DNA from: CAZTHK01 sp964613215
GTDB lineage: Bacteria > Krumholzibacteriota > Krumholzibacteriia > Krumholzibacteriales > CAZTHK01
Direction: 5' to 3'
Assembly (NCBI GenBank): GCA_964613215.1
Contig: CAZTHK010000036.1
Coordinates: 1 to 15,533 of the forward strand
Length of the DNA: 15,533 nt
Positions 7,155-15,013 of this stretch are shown here, one piece after another. The notes under the pieces were generated by a model. It was not told the DNA's origin, ran no database searches, and saw only the letters and a list, made by a program, of their open reading frames with translations. A program made the translations under genes and the position numbers. The number at the start of each line of letters is the position of its first letter. The stretch's first letter is position 1.

Positions 7155-9629
7155 TTATTTAAACCAGTCCTTAGCCTTCTTCTTTATACTGTCGAGCAGC
7201 TTCTCACCGGCACGTTCCCTTGCTTTACTCATATCCAGAGAAAACCGTGGAGATTCAACCGACCCGCCCAGATCGAAATTAAGAATCAAATTGCCCTTTT
7301 GATCCTTGAACAGATCCACCAGGTCGCCGTACTTGCGCAGATCCTTCATCTCCCTCTGAACAGAGGGAGGAACCACCAGCCGGGCGGAATAATCCAGGGT
7401 CCCGTCAAAACCGAATGATCCCTCTATGGACCAGCGGCCGGAGGAGGAATTCATCCGCCAGTTATCGGTGATAAACCTTCCCTCCTTCACAGTGAAATCG
7501 CCCCGCCAGTCACTGTAACTGAGATTTCTGAGGTTGAGCAGATCCACCGGAACATTTTCGGCAAATGAAGATACCAGTGACGAAAGCACCAGCTTCCCGT
7601 TCTCCGAGCGGGCGGAGCCGGTGGCGCTGAGGGTGGATAGAGGGGAAACATTCTCTCCGGCACTGAATTCAGCATGAGTGTCAAGAAAGAAACGTCCCTC
7701 CAGAAATTCTCCCATACCGGCGGCTCCCTCCAGGGCACGGCCCGCCTCTATTCCTTTAAAGGTTAGATCCGAAGTCCCGGTGGTTCTGCCGGGATCACGG
7801 AGATCAAGCATCAGCGATAAATCTCCCTTTCCCCCGGCGTAGTTCATCCATCCCTGATCTGTCTTTAATATGCCCTCTCGCACCCTGCCCCTCACATTAA
7901 GCTCTGTTACAACCGCCCTGCGGGTAACCACTGAATCTATACTGGCAGAATAGACCGTATGTTTAAGAAACAGGGGCATCAGGGAATGTCCGGATAGGGA
8001 TGGCGGGGCAGGTTCCTTCTCCCTCTTCCCGGCTTCAGCCTCTCCGGGAGGAGCCTCTTCCAGGGGCCTGAGATCCAGGGTTTGGCCATCCACATTTATG
8101 GTAACACGGGGTATGTTAACTGCCTGATCCAGAGCCTCCCCCAGCTGTACCGGTTGTTGAGGAGTGGAGCGCCGGGCTACCAGTACCACCTCTGCCAGAG
8201 CGGGGAAGAATCTCTCCATCCGGCCGCTGAATCTGAAGGGACTGCCGCTGAGCAGCAGGCTTCCCTCCAGATTTTCCACATTTCCATCCTTCATGGCCGC
8301 TTCACCTTTCAGAGAACTCAGCCGGAAGGGCATATCATCCGAAGAGAATGAAACATCACTCCAGACCACCTTCGACGACATGGTGAAATCCCTCCAGGCC
8401 CGGCTTATATCCCGGCGGGACAGTTTATCACCCTCCGGCAACCCACCCGGAGGAAAGAGCCTGGCCAGAACGTCCGGAGTCCCCTCCCCGCTGAATTCAC
8501 CATCCATCCTCCCATCCAACTCCACACCCTCCTGTTTCAGCATGGATGAAACATCTTTCAGAATTAAATCCATCCCTCCCCGGAAGGATATCTTCTCTAT
8601 CTCACGGGAGGAGGTTAATTTCAGGCTGGCCTCAAGTTTCACCTCCGAATCTCCCATTCCCACCCTGACATCCTGCGCATTGACCTCAGTGTTATCAAAA
8701 AGTATGGTTGCCTCGCCACTTACACTTTCCTCCACTTCCGGAGGGATTACCCTGATATCGTTAATATTTATTCTGCCTGAGCAGGCCAGCCCGGAAGGAT
8801 CAGCGGCACTCCCCGACAGATCGGCAGAGAGGATGAAATTACCACTCTCTATTTCCACGGGAAGAGGTTCTTCCGGAACCTTTTTATCTCCCAGCCTCAG
8901 ATGTCCCTCCCGCCGAAGGGTCAGCAGCTGCTCTGTCAGCCCTGTAATATCGGTTTCTTCCGTTTCCATATGCAAGTTCAGCATGGGCTCTCCGGTCATA
9001 CCCGTCACACTGCCGGAGAATGATGCCCTTAAAACATCCGACCAGTTCAAATCTGCGCTCTCTATTCCCAGTGAATCGAAGGCCTGGTCACTCTGCAAGC
9101 TGCCCCGGAAACCGATCTGACCAAACAGGAGCAGAAGGTCCTTTTCAACCGACACCACCCGGATGCTGTCAATAGAAAGATGGGGACGAATGGAATAATT
9201 CTTCCCCCGGGGCATCACTGATACATGAGTTTTTATCCCGTATGCATCCATAATCACGGCCGTTGCCGAATCAGAAAAGTTAAGGGTTCCCCCCTCCACC
9301 TCAACATCACTGATCTCCGGCCTCCTCCGGATCAGGGAGATAAGGGATGCATTAACGGTGAGATTGTTACACCGGAAATCCACCTCCCTTCCTTCCCTGA
9401 TCTCCTTGCTCAGGCTCAGTCCCCCCACATCCACTCCGAACCCGAAGGGAAAACGCAGTCCGATATCATCGATACTGACCTTCGCTCCCACCACCCTCTC
9501 AATACGGGGGGTGACCAGGGCAGCCAGCTTTTCATCGGTCAGAACCAGCCTCAGTACCACACTGGCAATGATTATCAATCCCACAATTACACAGACGGTT
9601 ACAACTACAGCTTTGACAGGCTTGGACAT
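7155..9629 (-). CDS. AsmA family membrane-anchored envelope protein
   Basis: An 824-residue protein with the AsmA layout. A short basic N-terminus and one hydrophobic segment (about 7-30) would anchor it in the inner membrane. A long beta-rich periplasmic body follows, starting with the AsmA N-terminal pattern ('ALVTPRIERVVGAKVSIDDIG', about 37-57). An Ala/Pro/Glu linker lies near 523-545. A typical AsmA C-terminal region spans about 615-803 ('LTFKGIEAGRALEG', 'GTLDYSARLVVPPSV', 'GNLILNFDLGGSVESPRFSLD'), followed by a basic helical tail. AsmA/TamB-like proteins are linked to lipid transfer and outer-membrane homeostasis; the exact role here is inferred. GGAGAGG lies nine bases before the ATG. 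It follows the DUF3160 gene after only 63 bp with no terminator, so it is probably co-transcribed with it. Confidence 0.9.
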   Translation of the reverse strand: MSKPVKAVVVTVCVIVGLIIIASVVLRLVLTDEKLAALVTPRIERVVGAKVSIDDIGLRFPFGFGVDVGGLSLSKEIREGREVDFRCNNLTVNASLISLIRRRPEISDVEVEGGTLNFSDSATAVIMDAYGIKTHVSVMPRGKNYSIRPHLSIDSIRVVSVEKDLLLLFGQIGFRGSLQSDQAFDSLGIESADLNWSDVLRASFSGSVTGMTGEPMLNLHMETEETDITGLTEQLLTLRREGHLRLGDKKVPEEPLPVEIESGNFILSADLSGSAADPSGLACSGRININDIRVIPPEVEESVSGEATILFDNTEVNAQDVRVGMGDSEVKLEASLKLTSSREIEKISFRGGMDLILKDVSSMLKQEGVELDGRMDGEFSGEGTPDVLARLFPPGGLPEGDKLSRRDISRAWRDFTMSSKVVWSDVSFSSDDMPFRLSSLKGEAAMKDGNVENLEGSLLLSGSPFRFSGRMERFFPALAEVVLVARRSTPQQPVQLGEALDQAVNIPRVTINVDGQTLDLRPLEEAPPGEAEAGKREKEPAPPSLSGHSLMPLFLKHTVYSASIDSVVTRRAVVTELNVRGRVREGILKTDQGWMNYAGGKGDLSLMLDLRDPGRTTGTSDLTFKGIEAGRALEGAAGMGEFLEGRFFLDTHAEFSAGENVSPLSTLSATGSARSENGKLVLSSLVSSFAENVPVDLLNLRNLSYSDWRGDFTVKEGRFITDNWRMNSSSGRWSIEGSFGFDGTLDYSARLVVPPSVQREMKDLRKYGDLVDLFKDQKGNLILNFDLGGSVESPRFSLDMSKARERAGEKLLDSIKKKAKDWFK

Positions 9630-9657
9630 GATCTTATCCCTCTCCGGTTTTGCAGCG

Positions 9658-9667
9658 GTGATATCAC
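9658..9667. repeat. 10-bp palindrome in the DUF3160-AsmA spacer
   Basis: GTGATATCAC is a perfect palindrome in the 63-bp gap between the two genes, just upstream of the AsmA ribosome binding site. It could be a protein site giving the AsmA gene extra control, or chance. Confidence 0.3.
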
Positions 9668-9692
9668 AGCTACCCTGAATTCCATACCATTA

Positions 9693-12080
9693 TTATCTGT
9701 TTACCCTTATACCTTCAGTCCATTCCGGCGGAGGGGGAGTCTTCCCCGTCCTCAGCATCTTACGCCAGGCTTCGTCGGTCAGACGGTCGGCTATGGGATG
9801 CTTGAATTCGTAGTATGACAATACCGGACCTGCCGCCAGCACCACATTGCCGGCAGGAAGCTTATAGGCGGCTACCAGATAATCCACATATCCGGAGGCC
9901 TCCTCCAGGCACTGCCTGGTGTTGGACTCGGTGTGGACATCCGCTATCAGGGTGGTTTTAAGACCCTCTTCCTCTACATCCCCCACCGTCCCCTTCAGCC
10001 TCTCGGGGAAGCTGCCAAGGAACCGGTTATCCTCTTCGGTAAGGGGCTGGTTTGCCACCTGCCGCTTGCATATTCCATACAGCTTCTCCAGCAGATCTAC
10101 CAGTGAGGACAGCCTGCGTTCGGCCGGCCCGCTCAGAACATCCAGATCCTTCAATCCCCGGTGAGCCATCCTGGTGGTAGTGAGAATCCTGCGGTAGAAC
10201 TCCGGGACCGGCTCCACCAGTCCTTTGGGCGGGGGAGGGGTAGGCTCCGGATGGGAGATAGAGGTAGTAGCGAAGGTGGGAGTATAGCTCTGCTTGCCGT
10301 ACAGGATGGTATTATGTCTCAGGGCGGCCCATGAAGCCAGGGCGCTGTTGAGCTGCCTGTCCAGCCAGGCGGGCGAACGCTGATATCCCTGGTAGCCTTC
10401 CCCTCTCTCCCGGTTCAGGGCCCTGAGACTGTACAGCCATGACCAGTACAGGTTACGGTTCCAGTCCCTCTCTGTGAGTGCAGAGAACTCCTTTCGCAGT
10501 TTTTTTATCTGGGAATCATATTGAGGATACTCATCATCTCCCATCTCCCGGATATGAGAAGCCGCCCGCTCACTCCCCAGCACACTGAACACATCCAGGC
10601 CCCGGGGGAATCCTCTTATGGAATATACCCCCTCCGGTATCCTCTCATCCTCCACATATACCACGCTAAACCGTTTTCCTATCTTACCCGCTATGGTACC
10701 GGCGGCTGGCGAGACCAGCTGGCTCATCATGTAGGAATCGGGAATATATCTCTGCCCCATGAATCTCAGCCCCATGGTGGCAATCTGTATGTCATCCAGC
10801 TGCTCAGCTGAAACCGAATCGTGTCCCCCCACATCCTCCGGGTCCACACCTGCCCCGCCGGTGCCGGAAAATATCCTGGGAGGCCTCATCCTGATGAGCG
10901 CATCCTTCAGAGATTCCAGCTTTCTCTCCTGCTTCAGTTCATCTTCACCAAGCTCAGTTCCGAAAACCGAACGCATGGCCTCCCGGTAGTCATAGATGGT
11001 AAGGTCATCGGCGAATCCGGCATAGAAGGCGGTTACACTGTATATCCGGTCCCAAACCCGGGTGACCTGCCTGCCATCGGGCAGATCCAGGTTGGATGAA
11101 TAACCCGATATCAGAACCGCCTGCAGAGTCTGTATCCTGGCAGTCTGCGGATCGGTTAGGGCTTTTGTTCCCTCCTCGGAGATAAAGGGACCGAACTCCG
11201 CATCCCCCTTCATCAGGAAGGTCATCCTGCCGTACCACATCATTGCCCTGAAGTATCTCTTCAGCTTCTCGCTTCTGGTATAGTGTCCCCGGGGCTTGTA
11301 CTGGGTATAATCCTCCGGCACCCTGAAAAGCGCATGCTCCCGGGCTATCTCAAATCTGGTAAATTTGCTGTGACTCTCTATATGCTTATTCTCCCATTCC
11401 ACCACATCCTCGACATACCCGGGCACTGAAACATCCATTCCCAGTTGTGTAGCCGCCACACAGAAGTAGGCCACATTTCTCCTGGCTGCCTCCTCCGGGT
11501 CGCCGTCCAGCTCCCGGTAGTCCTGCTTCGACCTCTCCAGCATCACCCGGGTAAGCTCTGCCATGTCCTGATAGAATACCTCTTCCTCTATCTCCCGCAG
11601 GGTCTCATCAAACTGAATATGAAAGAGATGGAGAGGGGTGTCGGCAGTGACATATATAGGCACACCCTCCTTGAGAAACAGATCGTACGGCTCGGTTATG
11701 TCATCCACCGGACCGCCGTCCACCATGGCAAATCCGTTATCTCGAATCAGATCCTTCCAGCTCTTCTTCCCCGCATCCGGACTATCCTCCTTCAGCCTTA
11801 CTCTCCCCCCGGGACCCCCGCCGGAGGAAAACAGCCCTTCCAGATCTTTCATATTGCTTATCTTACTAAGATCCAGAGGGAGGGAATAACCCGGCATATC
11901 CAAGTTATAATCCCCGGTAGCGGGCTGATAGTATTTCAGAAACAGCGAATCGGAATCGATATCACTCTTTACCGGTGAAATATCCATACTCTCTTCACTC
12001 CCCTTGCAGCTGGACAGCTGCATCTGAAGTGCAATCACTGAACAGAATATCAACATCGTAATAAAAACTCTCTTTTTCAT
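9693..12080 (-). CDS. DUF3160 domain lipoprotein
   Basis: This 795-residue protein has a lipoprotein signal: MKKR, a hydrophobic core, and Cys25 in 'LSSC'. The stretch 'VPIYVTADTPLHLFHIQFDE' (about 140-159) and the C-terminal 'GPVLSYYEFKHPIADRLTDEAW' region, ending near the C-terminus, are hallmarks of the DUF3160 family of large extracytoplasmic proteins. The family has no established biochemical function. The body between is mainly helical with many Arg/Glu/Tyr/Trp residues and no known catalytic motif. AGGAGGT lies eight bases before the ATG, and a plausible promoter lies at 12108-12136. It is the first gene of a probable operon with the AsmA-family gene, which suggests, by inference only, a role in envelope maintenance. 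Family assignment is confident; function is not. Confidence 0.88.
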   Translation of the reverse strand: MKKRVFITMLIFCSVIALQMQLSSCKGSEESMDISPVKSDIDSDSLFLKYYQPATGDYNLDMPGYSLPLDLSKISNMKDLEGLFSSGGGPGGRVRLKEDSPDAGKKSWKDLIRDNGFAMVDGGPVDDITEPYDLFLKEGVPIYVTADTPLHLFHIQFDETLREIEEEVFYQDMAELTRVMLERSKQDYRELDGDPEEAARRNVAYFCVAATQLGMDVSVPGYVEDVVEWENKHIESHSKFTRFEIAREHALFRVPEDYTQYKPRGHYTRSEKLKRYFRAMMWYGRMTFLMKGDAEFGPFISEEGTKALTDPQTARIQTLQAVLISGYSSNLDLPDGRQVTRVWDRIYSVTAFYAGFADDLTIYDYREAMRSVFGTELGEDELKQERKLESLKDALIRMRPPRIFSGTGGAGVDPEDVGGHDSVSAEQLDDIQIATMGLRFMGQRYIPDSYMMSQLVSPAAGTIAGKIGKRFSVVYVEDERIPEGVYSIRGFPRGLDVFSVLGSERAASHIREMGDDEYPQYDSQIKKLRKEFSALTERDWNRNLYWSWLYSLRALNRERGEGYQGYQRSPAWLDRQLNSALASWAALRHNTILYGKQSYTPTFATTSISHPEPTPPPPKGLVEPVPEFYRRILTTTRMAHRGLKDLDVLSGPAERRLSSLVDLLEKLYGICKRQVANQPLTEEDNRFLGSFPERLKGTVGDVEEEGLKTTLIADVHTESNTRQCLEEASGYVDYLVAAYKLPAGNVVLAAGPVLSYYEFKHPIADRLTDEAWRKMLRTGKTPPPPEWTEGIRVNR

Positions 12081-12407
12081 AATGGTCCACCTCCTGTCTC
12101 TTTATACATCATAAAGGCTATTCCTTTCCATTTAAAACTCAAAATGGCCCCCTTTCCCTTTACTTAATATGTACCACTATTCCAGCCGGTATTCTATTCC
12201 ATTATTTTTATACGCTTTTGATGATATCAGGCAGCCGGCTCCCTGCGGACAGGAGATTAACCTATGGAAACAAATCCCTGTAAGCCGGTGCTGAAGGGTT
12301 GTCTCCGAACGGCTCCGTTTACTTTTGATCCCGAAGATCAGAACTCACTCGCCGGAGTTTAAGGGAAACAGGCAGGCTCCCGTTTACTGGATTTTTACTC
12401 CCGGCAG
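12081..12407. other. Intergenic region between the GH53 gene and the DUF3160 operon
   Basis: 327 bp with no supportable gene. The side near 12080 holds a promoter and ribosome binding site for the DUF3160 gene. The side near 12407 should hold the GH53 terminator, but I see only short candidate stems, such as TGATC/GATCA around TTCGG near 12330-12344, and the 8-bp palindrome AGCCGGCT at 12233-12240. No clear intrinsic terminator is visible. Confidence 0.45.
12089..12136 (-). promoter_or_regulatory. Candidate sigma70-type promoter and SD of the DUF3160-AsmA operon
   Basis: On the minus strand, TTTAAA (12131-12136) and TATGAT (12108-12113) are exactly 17 bases apart, matching 4/6 and 5/6 of the -35 and -10 consensus. 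Transcription would start near 12101, giving a leader of roughly 20 bases that ends in the strong SD AGGAGGT (12089-12095), eight bases before the ATG. Confidence 0.5.
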
Positions 12408-13523
12408 CTATTCCCCCGTCTCGCCGCTGAATACCCCCAACGCCGGGAGGGGTTGCCCCTGGCGGTCGAACAGGGCGGTAGCTCCGCCGTTCCAAACCTC
12501 CAGACCCGCCACCGGGATTGATTCGGGGTACCAGTATAACACCCCCATCCCCCTTCTTCCCGGTACCCCCCTGACCGTCTCGATCAGATCCTCCAGGAAG
12601 TTCTTCTGTCCCTGCGGGGATATCTCCCAGTCCATATTATCCCTGTCCTTCCACCATTTCTCCGCCCGGAAGGGATAGGCTGTCTCCACGATCAGGATAT
12701 CCCTTTGGTACCGCTGTGCCGTTCTCTTAAGGTTGACCCGCAGCTCCTCCAGGGAACCGTGCCACCAGGGATAGTAGCTGAATCCGATGATATGGAAGGG
12801 AACTTCGTATTTTTCCATATGATCAAAAAACCATGCCGTCCCTCCGGGATCGCAGCTGCGGTCGATATGAATCATTATCCGGGGGGAGTTACACTCCCGG
12901 GTGGATAGTTCGATCCCGTCCACCGCCGCCCGGAGCAGCCTGGTAAACCTGACCCAGTCCCTTTCTTTATCACTGCCCCCCATCTTTCCCGCCGGCCAGA
13001 GCATCCCGCCGGTTATCTCATTTCCGATCTGAACTATACGGGGAAGTATATCCCTTTCCCTGAAGGCGGTAATGACAGTGGCGGTATAATCCCTCACCCT
13101 CGCCTCCAGCGCTTCGAACTCAAGCCCCTCCCACTCTTCCGGCATATACTGTTTGCCGGGATCGGCCCAGGTATCGGAATAGTGAAGATCCAGTATCAGG
13201 GTCATTCCCGCTTCCCTTATTCTGCGGGCTAGAGCCAGGGTGTAGTGGAGATCGTTTACCACCGCATTTCTTCCGGAGGGATTAACAAACAGCCTGAGCC
13301 TGAATGCGTTGCATCCGTAGCTTTTCATTATATATATCAGGTTCCCCGCCTCTCCACCCCGGAAGAAGGTGCCCCCCAGCTCCTCAATTCTGGCCAGCAT
13401 GGAGATATCTCCTCCCAGCAGGAACACATCTTCAGGGATGGATTCAAGTTTCTCCCCCGCCAATGCATCCCCGCCAATTCCGGCGATGAAAGCAATTATT
13501 ACCGTAATTACCGCCAGTCTCAT
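12408..13523 (-). CDS. Secreted GH53 arabinogalactan endo-beta-1,4-galactanase
   Basis: Glycoside hydrolase family 53 enzymes cut internal beta-1,4-galactosyl bonds in galactan and type I arabinogalactan. Starting at the ATG at 13521-13523, the protein has 371 residues and a clean signal peptide (MRLAVITVIIAFIAGIGGDALA). GGGAGGA lies five bases upstream. An alternative ATG at 13562 would add 13 polar residues before the signal and directly abut the upstream stop codon. GH53 landmarks are all present: 'GGDISML', 'FRLRLFVNP', 'LILDLHYSDTWADPGKQ' (about 110-125), the acid/base Glu169 in 'QIGNEI', 'GFSYYPWWHGS', and the nucleophile Glu280 in 'IVETAYPF'. The length fits a single catalytic domain with no binding module. 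It follows the BPL_N/HEAT lipoprotein gene by 39 bp, so the two probably share a transcript. No other galactan-utilisation gene lies in the window. Confidence 0.94.
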   Translation of the reverse strand: MRLAVITVIIAFIAGIGGDALAGEKLESIPEDVFLLGGDISMLARIEELGGTFFRGGEAGNLIYIMKSYGCNAFRLRLFVNPSGRNAVVNDLHYTLALARRIREAGMTLILDLHYSDTWADPGKQYMPEEWEGLEFEALEARVRDYTATVITAFRERDILPRIVQIGNEITGGMLWPAGKMGGSDKERDWVRFTRLLRAAVDGIELSTRECNSPRIMIHIDRSCDPGGTAWFFDHMEKYEVPFHIIGFSYYPWWHGSLEELRVNLKRTAQRYQRDILIVETAYPFRAEKWWKDRDNMDWEISPQGQKNFLEDLIETVRGVPGRRGMGVLYWYPESIPVAGLEVWNGGATALFDRQGQPLPALGVFSGETGE

Positions 13524-13528
13524 CGGGG

Positions 13529-13535
13529 TCCTCCC
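13529..13535 (-). promoter_or_regulatory. Ribosome binding site that decides the GH53 start
   Basis: GGGAGGA on the minus strand, five bases before the ATG at 13523, lies in the 39-bp gap after the upstream stop. It favours the 13523 start over the ATG at 13562, whose upstream sequence (GGGCGAG) is weaker. Confidence 0.65.
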
Positions 13536-13562
13536 GGTGAAGTTATCCTTCCGGAATACCAT

Positions 13563-14735
13563 CTACTCGCCCTTCATTTTCTTCAGCCGGTTCAGACACT
13601 CCCGGAAGGTGGCCCTGCACTGCTCATCCCGTTCAACTTCCAGAGCGGTCTCCAGATCCCCCATGGCGGCGGTATATTCCGCGCCGGCCAGAACCATGGC
13701 CGCCCGCCATCTTACCGATGGAGCCCGGTCGCGGAGAAGCCCCACCGCCCAGCGGAATCCGTTGCGGTGCCTCAACTCCACCAGTCTTTCCAGGGCACTG
13801 ATCCTTACCCCCGGATCATCATGGAACAGCTTCCAGAAGAGATCCATTTCCCTGTCATCGTCATGCATGATCTCGCCGGTTCCCAGCTGAGGCCTCACCA
13901 CCTCCGGGCTGTATGAAACCGCCTCCTTGCGGGCCACCCACCGCACCATCCGGGGAACCAGCCATCTCATTCCCCTGGTCGATTCGGGATGGCCGGCACA
14001 GGCGAATACTCTTCCCCCTCCCACCTCCTGGCTGACCAGAAAGGCTTTTCCGGGAGTTACTCCCGCCGGAGCGGCGGGGGAACAGTGTATATCGCTGAGC
14101 AGGGTGGCATGCCTGACAGGGGGATTATTATCCCCCTCACCGGCCGGTACCAGAAGGGGACCGTCATGGTACTGTATATATCCCAGCTTCTGCTCCCTCA
14201 TCTCGGGGAAAAGTTTCAGTCCCTGCCGGGTAAACTCCACCTCAGCCACCGCACTCCCCCTCTTGTCGTGCTCGATATCCACGGCTCCCGCAGAGATCAG
14301 CCGGAGGCAGGGATAATCCCTGCTGTCGGAGATGAGATAGGCCCCTGCGCAGATGCCCACCACCCCGTTACCCTTCTCCATCACGAAGTCTTTGACCATT
14401 TCCCCAAGTATGGATCCCAGATTGTTATTCTGCCTGCTTCCGCTGCCGCCGGGAAAAACCAGCACATCCAGCTCTTTGAGGCTGTCCCCCAGCATGGCCG
14501 CAGCAGATATGGAGCGGGGTGCTATGGCAGGATCAATCTTGAGCGCTTCCATGGTCTCGGTGACACAGGTGGCGCTGGCTCCGTTGCCGCTGAAGACACC
14601 AACTCTTATTATCTCCTCCTTCCCGGGCCTGCCTGCATTCCCATCCGGCTTATCAGGAGACTGCCGGCAGGCGGGAAGTACCATTATTAGGATCAGAATT
14701 AATAATGCCGATACCCTGTTGTGCTTGCCGTTCAT
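13563..14735 (-). CDS. Lipoprotein with BPL_N / class I glutamine-amidotransferase-like domain and HEAT-like C-terminus
   Basis: This 390-residue protein starts with a lipoprotein signal ending at Cys23 in 'LPAC'. Residues about 42-268 match the biotin-protein-ligase N-terminal (BPL_N) branch of the class I GATase-like fold: 'IRVGVFSGNGA', 'LDVLVFPGGSGS', the nucleophile elbow 'GICAGAYL' with Cys129, and 'ACAGHPEST' with His249 and Glu251, so a Cys-His pair is retained. Some stand-alone members of this family are exported, but their substrate is unknown. Residues about 305-386 contain two helical HEAT-like units ('DPGVRISALERLVEL', 'APSVRWRAAMVLAGA'), probably for protein contact. GAGGAG lies six bases before the ATG. 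It is the first gene of a pair with the GH53 galactanase. A hydrolase or transferase acting outside the cytoplasm is possible; I do not assign a reaction. Confidence 0.82.
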   Translation of the reverse strand: MNGKHNRVSALLILILIMVLPACRQSPDKPDGNAGRPGKEEIIRVGVFSGNGASATCVTETMEALKIDPAIAPRSISAAAMLGDSLKELDVLVFPGGSGSRQNNNLGSILGEMVKDFVMEKGNGVVGICAGAYLISDSRDYPCLRLISAGAVDIEHDKRGSAVAEVEFTRQGLKLFPEMREQKLGYIQYHDGPLLVPAGEGDNNPPVRHATLLSDIHCSPAAPAGVTPGKAFLVSQEVGGGRVFACAGHPESTRGMRWLVPRMVRWVARKEAVSYSPEVVRPQLGTGEIMHDDDREMDLFWKLFHDDPGVRISALERLVELRHRNGFRWAVGLLRDRAPSVRWRAAMVLAGAEYTAAMGDLETALEVERDEQCRATFRECLNRLKKMKGE

Positions 14736-15013
14736 TTACTGCTCCTCTCTTCTGCGGTCAAGGTATAGAATCTTATATTACAGCCAACCCTGGCCCGATA
14801 CATTTTTGCATATGCTGATTGCATCAGACCCGAATATCCGGCGGCTTCATCGGCAATCTTTCCAAGATTACCACATCTGCCGCCGGCTTGTCTCACTTAA
14901 CCGTATATTGTTCTTCCGGCCCACTCAGTGAACCTATTTGTCATTGAAATTATTTATAATCTATGTTAAAGTTAAAATACGTAATTAAATAAGCTTATGA
15001 AGGGGGTGAAATT
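14736..15013. promoter_or_regulatory. Divergent intergenic region upstream of the BPL_N lipoprotein and the small secreted protein
   Basis: 278 bp with no gene. A nested inverted repeat lies at 14838-14886. The side near 15013 is very AT-rich and has a perfect TATAAT at 14955-14960, but no -35 at normal spacing (TTGTCA at 14938 is only 11 bases away). AAGGGGGTGA at 15000-15009 is the SD for the gene at 15014. The minus-strand promoter for the gene at 14735 is not clear; TAATATAAG near 14775 is AT-rich but has no good -35. Confidence 0.45.
14838..14886. repeat. Nested inverted repeat in the divergent gap
   Basis: Outer arms CCGGCGGC (14838-14845) and GCCGCCGG (14879-14886) are perfectly complementary. 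Centred inside them, AATCTT (14855-14860) and AAGATT (14864-14869) form a second perfect stem around TCC. The two stems are separated by 9-base segments on each side, so the whole unit is symmetric. It could be an operator, a transcript hairpin or a barrier between the divergent genes. Confidence 0.5.

Noticed and set aside
8164..9120. 318-residue plus-strand open frame rich in Ser and Pro
   Set aside because: It is the antisense of the AsmA gene. The Ser/Pro/Arg bias is what the complement of its codons gives, and no family pattern is present.
13245..13916. 223-residue plus-strand frame spanning the GH53/BPL_N junction
   Set aside because: It is antisense to two clearly recognised genes and has no domain pattern.
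14938..14960. TTGTCA and perfect TATAAT upstream of the small secreted protein
   Set aside because: The spacing is only 11 bases, too short for a normal sigma70 promoter. TATAAT may still be a -10 with an atypical -35, but the pair was not called.
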